From NCBI RefSeq assembly GCF_016802725.1, contig NC_052675.1:8631622-8695621 (forward strand): 64,000 nucleotides of DNA, in the 5' to 3' direction. Numbering within the stretch: position 1 is the first letter of the stretch; every line of letters begins with the position of its first letter. Positions 57,300 through 64,000 of this stretch are shown piece after piece. Under the pieces are notes generated by a model, which did no database searches, was not told where the DNA came from, and saw only the letters and a program-made list of their open reading frames with translations. The position numbers were made by a program, and so were the translations under genes. The stretch comes from Solenopsis invicta. Taxonomy: Eukaryota; Arthropoda; Insecta; Hymenoptera; Formicidae.

Positions 57300-60260
57300 T
57301 TTTATCATAAAATAACGCGTTTGTTCGACCGGGTAGTGAATTCGTCGTAACGTCGAGTATGCTAAGGTCACTCGAAGGGAATTTCTCGAACCGTTCGTTG
57401 ATTCGCGCGACCGATCATTCTTGCGTAATGTAAAGATACTGTTAGTGAACGTTGGTACGAACGGTATTGTTCTTGGTACAAATATTTCAATAGAGCGAGA
57501 ACTTGCAAAAATTCCGTCTCCGATCGTGTTTTGCGTCAATCTCACTCAATCCGTCCTCGCTCGCGGAGATTTCTATTATCCATCTACCACCGTCTCGTGC
57601 GGAACGCTTGCGAAATCGAACGCGTTGCATGTCTCGATGGAATTCCTGCCTTTGTCACTACATCGCGGCAATATTTCGTGCAACACTTTCATATTCTCTT
57701 GGAAGAGAAATGAAATTTTTAAGTAGAAATACAAACGTTTACCTAAATATTTTTCTTTTATACCGAAGCACGCAAACTGTAATATGTAGCATTTTATACT
57801 CGACATTATCTTACGCGTAATTATATATAACATTTTTTTGTATAAAATTATCGTGCATAATAATTAAACGAACGCGCAAATTATTATAGAAAAGATTACT
57901 TGACGTGTCATAATATTTATTTATTCAAAAACATATGTATATTAAATATCAAAATATTAAATAATATTCAAGATATCGTCTCCTTCAGCGACAATAAAAT
58001 TTTAGATTAAAAATATATCTTATAATAATTAATGAATCGAGAGTACTGTCGAAACGATTTAACAAATTCTTTACGCAAAAGTGAAACATTGTAAGCACAC
58101 ATTATTTTTAAAAATAAGAAAAATGTCAAAACGTTCGATATTTAGAAGCTGCAGACTTATTTAACATACATATGTTCTTGAATAAATATTGATAGACCAA
58201 ATATATTTTTTTTAATTTGTTTGTTAGTGGTCGTTAGACTTTAATAACGTTTGCAAATAAACAAGCTTATTGTTTGTATTTATTATCGTAATTATTATAA
58301 TGATCATCTACGATGATTATATTAACTATAATTATCTATTACTATTATAGTTATCTATTCTATTTTTACGTACATTTTCTGTTTATGTTTTCTTCTAAGC
58401 TATTGTTTTGTTATAACTATTGCCGCTGAAGCTATTGTACTAAAAGCTATTGTACTTTTTCCTTTCTTGACTAAAGGCACATAATGCGAATCGTATGAAT
58501 CTAATAATATCTCATTGACAGAATCTGACGATAAAAGGACGTCGGTCTCTCTATTACATATTGATAACAACAGGATGTTATTAATCTTTCAATAGCCAAT
58601 TTGGAAAATGAGATTGCGAATTGTATGACAAATCTGCTGCGGATTACAGTCGTTGGATCGCATTACGTCGGAGAAAACCACAGAGAATAATTTCGCGAAA
58701 ACGGAAGTTGAGGGATACCGAAAAGCGCAGTGATATAGGAAAGCATCGTAAGTTATTCATCATATATCGCTGGATACATTCAACAGATTTTCGCCTGTGC
58801 TAATCAAACGGCCTGCTAAATACTAAATAACATGCAAACAACAACGGACTGTGCGATACTAACGCAAAGTTGCATTCGTGAGACATACGTCTACACCGTC
58901 AAATTTGCTGAAGATCTCGTATCTGATTGCCAAAGTCGCAAATTTAAGTGTTTACCCATTTCATTTTTTTCGCTCTCTGAAAAAGACGAAATCACGCGCG
59001 ACGTATGCTAAAATTATCCAGTGTGCGACAAAAATTAGAAAGATTATCATTATAAATATAATATTGAAATATTGTAAAAAATGTGCTGAGAAAAAAGTTG
59101 TTAACTTGATTAGATTTCTTCATTTCAAATATAAGGGATTTCATTTAATTAAGTCAATGAAAAGTGGGGATTCCCATTTAAGGATGTTCTGGCTATGCAA
59201 TCCCAGACAAAAGTAGCTTAAATTTGAAATTGATGAAATTCTACGTTTTTATAACTTAAAACGTGCACCATATGTGCTCGTATCATGTATAGGACTTAAA
59301 TAATGCCAGTTAATATGACATTTGGCACTACAAATGAATATATTTGTATATTTTGCAATTTTTGCGATCGTCGGCAAAAAACTTTTGGGCGTGAATTTTA
59401 CTAGAAATCAACTGTAAGAAATGAAATAACTAGACGCATATTGATAACATTTAATGCAATTTAATGTATATCAGATATCAAATGGTATTTAAAAATCCAT
59501 AAGATACTTAAATAAATATCACTAACGTAATATTTGCCCCTCTAGCACTTTATACAAAATAGAATGTGTTTATGTAGCGTGGTTGTATAGCCCATTCGGG
59601 AATTTGACATTTACTGAAATTTCACGTCGTTTTATCATTGATATCTTAATAACGAGTTAGTAAATCGATATAAACTTCTTTTAGAAATATTGCTCAATAT
59701 TTTATTTACTCATAAACAAATTAAGTTTCAGAATATTGGCAATGTCGCTTCTTTATAATTTCGTTGACATAAGTGGAAATGTACTGTTACACCATAAGAA
59801 TACATGTAAAATTTAAAGTTGAATAACACGTGAAGTTAGAGGATCGATTTCAAATTTTAAACATGTGCTTAGATAATAAATAGAAACAATTTATAAAATT
59901 TTCGAGGCATTGTCAATGTCAGACGTTACCGCCAGTACATTCTTAAGATTTTAAAGTTATCCCCAGCCTCACCCTCTCCCCCCCCTCCTCGAGGGGGGAG
60001 GAAAGGTGGCTAATTTTTGCGGGATAGAATTGCCCCATCAAAAATATTGAGGGTTTATTTGGAACATTTTTTTCATACGGTGCTTATTTTTCAAGGTATT
60101 TTGCAATTTAACATTAAAAAAAAACTCACTCTGTATGCGTAACGAGTTTTTAAATAATTGCCTGTAATTCTCGAGAGATTGAATCAACATACAGCATAAA
60201 GAGAGGATTTGAGCAATCAACCCCCGATTTGCCAGTTCGATTATCAAGAGTGGCTTTTGT
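57300..60260. other. Gene-poor, intron-like stretch
   Basis: No reading frame shows recognised protein character. Short CpG-bearing open stretches at 57420-57720 and 58620-58800 lack splice or family support. A pyrimidine-rich CCCTCTCCCCCCCCTCC tract and its nearby complement lie at 59968-60003. Confidence 0.4.
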
Positions 60261-60339
60261 ATGCCAGTTGTTTTTAATTTGCCTATTTTTTTGCCTGGTT
60301 TTCAAGGTCGCATCTTGAAATCATTACTCGCCGTGTTGA

Positions 60340-60588
60340 TTCCGCAAATCGTCGTGAAACAAATCGTTCTTCCCTCCCCGCTATCGACGCGAACACGCGG
60401 AGTCAATCGCACGTCGCGAAATAGAAGCGGCGAACTCTTATTTAACATGGTCGACCGAGCCGACAGTACTCAGTCTACCACCGGCCGTAACACAAGTATT
60501 CGCATTATCTTACTGATTCCTCGGCGAATCGGTGAGTCGTCGCCAGTGCCGCGAGAATTCATGGTGCACGTTGACGGGGTGAAGGATC
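60340..60588 (+). promoter_or_regulatory. CpG-rich patch, candidate promoter and 5' UTR
   Basis: A local CpG-rich segment (CTATCGACGCGAACACGCGG and following) in AT-rich surroundings, directly before a candidate signal-peptide exon. ACTCAGTCT near 60468 resembles an arthropod initiator (TCAGT). Confidence 0.35.
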
Positions 60589-60631
60589 ATGGTGTTTTCG
60601 ATCGTTTGTCTTGGCCTGCTTCTCCTGCCGG
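60589..60631 (+). CDS. Candidate first coding exon encoding a signal peptide
   Basis: ATG at 60589 (context GGATCATGG) starts MVFSIVCLGLLLLP and runs into a consensus donor G|GTGAGC at 60632. This is 14 codons plus one base of a hydrophobic leader typical of secreted or membrane proteins. It follows a CpG-rich patch. No second exon is visible in the remaining 3.4 kb, consistent with a long first intron. An overlapping open frame (60261-60635) has no protein character. The family cannot be named from a leader alone, and this could be chance. Confidence 0.4.
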
Positions 60632-60639
60632 GTGAGCTT

Positions 60640-61667
60640 TGAATACTTAACACGGCCATTTTGGAACAGCCTCTCTGCATGCAGACTTGACATCCCTCGA
60701 AGATATTTCTTCGAGCTGTCGTTCTCTGTCATGTATATTTTGCAGATTGTGGAACAAAAAAATATTATTTATTTGCTCGGTTGATTGCTTTGGTGCTGAA
60801 TATTTACATATAGTATTAAAATGCAGAGATATAGTATTTGCATTCTGATTTTAGAAATAAATTATGACTAGGCATTTCATAATGACTATACAAAATAACT
60901 TATGTCAACAAATTATTGTTTATAGATTAAACTCCTGAATATTAAAAAAAATATACATATTTGTTTGTTTGATTGAGTGATCATTTTACAAGGAAAAAAA
61001 AGAAAATTACGGCATTAGCTTGGGTAAAAAATTATGGTAATGAGGGAAATAATAAAATTATCCTGATGTTTCCTGACAAGCTTATTACGAGAATCTCGCA
61101 ATTGAAATTATTGTGTTCCGATGACCGAAATATAATGTAACTTACAAATCATTAATTATTATAGTACAAGCGTATTTTTATTTAGTGATATATTTTTTTT
61201 ATTTAAGTAGTAAAACGGGATCTATTTTTATATTCAAGTGCGATAAAATGTTGATTAAGCTGACAAGTAAAACAAAACGACATAAATTACCTGTCTCGTT
61301 AAGTCAACAAAATGCATGCCAGGCCAGTTGACTTAAAATTTCAACTACAATATCCGAATAGTGTATTAAGAATTAATCAAGAAATAAAAAAATAATAATA
61401 ACGTGATAAACTATTTCTGATTCAATTTAGATAATCATGTTTTAAGGCCGAAAATTTATTCGGCGTGCAGTTTCGTGAACTTAAAAATGTATATAAAATC
61501 ATAGAAAAATATCAGCACTAAGGTCTAGCTATGATCATCAGGGCTTTTCGATTGTTTATATTTTCACATATCGGTTTAAATTTTATTATATAATATAAAA
61601 TATATAATATAAAAAGAATTTGTCGGTTGAAATAAATTTTAGTGTTTAGTAATATTTTCGATTATTA
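60640..61667. other. AT-rich, intron-like; nothing recognised
   Basis: No coding frame, RNA gene or strong repeat seen. Confidence 0.4.
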
Positions 61668-61834
61668 CACCGAGAAAAAAGTCATTAACTTGACTAAATT
61701 TTTCAACTCGATTAAATTTGTTCAGTTCAACTATTTATGTAGTTGACTTCAGTTTAATCATTTATATATTTAACTACACATATCTCTTTAATTTAAATAC
61801 GAACTGAAAAATTGTCAACAACTCTTTTTCTCAG
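61668..61834. mobile_element. MITE family K, copy 2 (CACYGAGAAAAA termini)
   Basis: CACCGAGAAAAAAGTCATTA at the left is mirrored by CAACAACTCTTTTTCTCAG at the right, with TA outside both ends. Same family as 16137-16367. The interior holds TTAACT/AGTTGA-type words. Confidence 0.7.
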
Positions 61835-62449
61835 TATATATACATCTTTCAGTTTTATAAACTGCGATATGGTTGTCGGAAACTTATAAACACAATCGCG
61901 TAAACTGAAGCTAAAAATAATATCTCGATTTAATTTGTCTGATTTGATAATAATGCTACGAGCATCATAAAAAATTCAACTTGAGTATTAAATACTTTAG
62001 TGCACACTGCATTTTAATATTGAAATCGTACATGACCGCAAACTGTCGTGCAAGGAATATGAGTTGCGATTAAGTTGCTCGTATATTGTTCTAAGAATAT
62101 AAAAACAATATTATTATCAGCGAAAATTCTGCTAAAAGCAACAGAGCGCAATAAAATAAAACTACAGACATTCACTTTGATTTGACTTGGCAGGTATTTC
62201 TGCTTCCAATAAGTATGTAATGTTTTAATTTTGTATGAACGTTACGTCAAATTGTAGAAACAATCGTATAACTAATGATCATCATGCAAAAATGATGAGC
62301 GTAATATAATGGATGATTCTTGTGATACACGCGACAGGCACATTATTACGTTAAGTTAAATCACCTCGAATAAATGTAGTTATATATATGTGTATTCAAT
62401 CATTTTATCGAATAATTTTATATATTGAATACTGACAGCTCTTTTTCAC

Positions 62450-62600
62450 TTCAACATTTTTTAACAGAATTAATTTAACTTAGTCAATTTTAGTGATTTA
62501 ATTTTTAACTTGAACGAGTTACTTTCAAAACACAAATTTTAATTTATTGACTGTTTTACAAAGTTAAAAATCTATCTATGTAAAAGAAAAGATTACAAAA
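62450..62600. repeat. TTAACTTTAA-rich dispersed repeat, copy 2
   Basis: TTAACTTGAACGAGTTACTT, then CAAAACACAAATTTTAATTT, and AAAAATCTATCTATGTAAAA closely match 63525-63610. Fragmentary copy. Confidence 0.65.
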
Positions 62601-62609
62601 GAAAAATAC

Positions 62610-63435
62610 ATTCCTATGTGAAAAATAATATTACCGTCGCTGCTCGGAGTAGAAAGAGTTGGATCTTTATGAAGTGACAATTTTTCCATTATCCATCATA
62701 ATACACACCGCAAAGCGAGTGTTACTAATCCTTTCGAGCTATATACTAATTCTCATATTTTCTCAGTGAATTGTCTGATAAAAGTTGCCGTACATTTAAA
62801 CGTATATTATCATTTTATATCGGTTTTATGTGTACGCCTATGTACACGTACGTCGTTTCTGCTATCGTTAAAACACGCGTCGTCTTCATGAGTAATCATC
62901 AGCTGTAATTAACGAAAGGACCTAGAACTTGAGAATTGCATAAGTCCTAGTAATCATGGGTTCATGCAGTAATGCGAAGTATTGTTATCACTTTCGAAAC
63001 TTTTTGCTATCGTAAAAATGTAAATTTACATGCGATACGCGTATATGTGTTACTTTAAGAGATAATAGTTGACCGATTGACAGATGGAAGATTAAGATAC
63101 ATTTGAAAGAATTTGTTTTATTGAAAATGGAATATGTTGCGATAATTGATATATTGCACGCTTTGAAAGTTCGATTAGAACGTAAGCGAAGCATTCATAA
63201 AATATGCAAAGCGAAATGTGGTACATTTAACTTTAAAGAGAAATTCTAACAATAAATTAATGAAGGTCTCATGCGTGTTTTTGCAAATGTATGTATGTAT
63301 GCTTTGCATCAATCTGCCAGATTGTCACAAACGTAGCTTTGATATTATTCACGTAGGCACGCGATATCGATCTGTGTTATTTTGTTATACAAAATTAATG
63401 AATCATAATCACGCGTAAGTATATGAACTAAGGTT
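62610..63435. other. AT-rich, intron-like; nothing recognised
   Basis: Short open frames lack protein character. No RNA gene or repeat seen. Confidence 0.4.
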
Positions 63436-63439
63436 AGAC

Positions 63440-63960
63440 GGTAACTACAGTTAAAAAGTCAAAAGTTAAATAAAGTTAAAAGATTAATAACTTTTAATTT
63501 AACTTACTTAACTTTAATAGATTCAATTTTTAACTTTAACGAGTTACTTTTAAAACACAAACTTTAATTTATTAACTATTTTCTTAAAGTTAAAAATTTA
63601 TCTATGTAAAAAAAAGAAAAAATACCTTTCTATATAAAGAACTATATTTCTTCGTTATTTCATATAAACTTAATTTGCAAATAAAATATTAAAAATGTTT
63701 GATGACCCATGTTATAATTGTTTTAATTAGAATAAGGTCTAACTTTAAAAAATTACGAATTTTTAATTTAACGTGAATAATGTTTTTTTAAAATTAATTT
63801 TTAATTTAACTCGAGTTAATTTAATCTTAACTTTTAATTGAGTTTATTTTTTGTTCGTGTATCTTTTAAGATAATTATGTAAATTAATTTTATAAACCCT
63901 TAACTTGAACTTATTTTAGTTAAAAAATTGTTACTAACTTATTCAAACCTGATACGAACG
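63440..63960. repeat. TTAACTTTAA-rich dispersed repeat, copy 3 (longest)
   Basis: Contains both the block shared with 62450-62600 and the block shared with 56290-56475, in that order, so it is the most complete copy here. Built from degenerate TTAACTTTAA/TTAAAGTTAA words, with weak inverted symmetry. Confidence 0.6.
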
Positions 63961-64000
63961 TTCATCTTCTTTAAACTTAAATATATTTTAGTCTATTAAA

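Overview
The window is eukaryotic nuclear DNA, most likely from an insect and plausibly an ant or other hymenopteran. The evidence is GT/AG introns, an AT-rich background with sharp CpG-rich islands, an animal FBXO28 gene, and a dense nest of insect-type DNA transposons (PIF/Harbinger, P, CACTA-like, MULE, mariner, many short foldback MITEs) plus a Penelope-like retroelement. The organism call is inference; no species was identified. || Layout. 1-2360: an eroded multi-exon coding remnant on the minus strand, a 220-bp palindrome and several MITEs. 2366-8249: nested insertions. A long foldback element with TA target duplication holds, at its centre, a 5.3-kb PIF/Harbinger element (TTA duplication). 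That element carries a spliced MADF-BESS DNA-binding gene and a convergent, frame-broken DDE transposase, and is itself hit by several MITEs. 8490-11712: a GC-rich LTR-like stretch, a tandem array with a period of about 166 bp, and a non-autonomous Harbinger derivative. 11920-15718: a spliced gene combining a Mutator-like (MULE) DDE transposase, a zinc-binding segment and a C-terminal USP-like deubiquitinase-type domain, broken by three frameshifts. || 15.8-28 kb: AT-rich DNA with a mariner remnant, two inverted fragments of a CACTA-type transposase, an orphan reading frame, satellite-like tandem repeats and hairpins. 28069-41405: a 9.1-kb CACTA-like element with subterminal short repeats, whose left end was split by a 4.2-kb P element (32-bp CATG termini, perfect 8-bp target duplication ATTGGCGG). 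The CACTA-like element carries two divergent genes: a BEN-domain protein (minus) and a DDE transposase (plus), both now broken. || 41.4-48 kb: MITEs, a 48-bp tandem array, a large microsatellite and gene-poor DNA. 48102-51557: the one confident host protein gene, FBXO28 (F-box only protein 28), five coding exons on the minus strand encoding 472 residues. A Penelope-like element sits in its last intron in the same orientation. 52.6-54.96 kb: a CpG-rich, promoter-like island. 55-64 kb: gene-poor, MITE-rich, intron-like DNA with one candidate signal-peptide first exon at 60589-60631 on the plus strand behind a second CpG-rich patch. || How the parts relate: the transposons are selfish modules, each originally pairing a transposase with an accessory DNA-binding or protease protein (MADF-BESS, BEN, THAP, USP-like). 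All the transposases visible here are disrupted, so none looks autonomous now.
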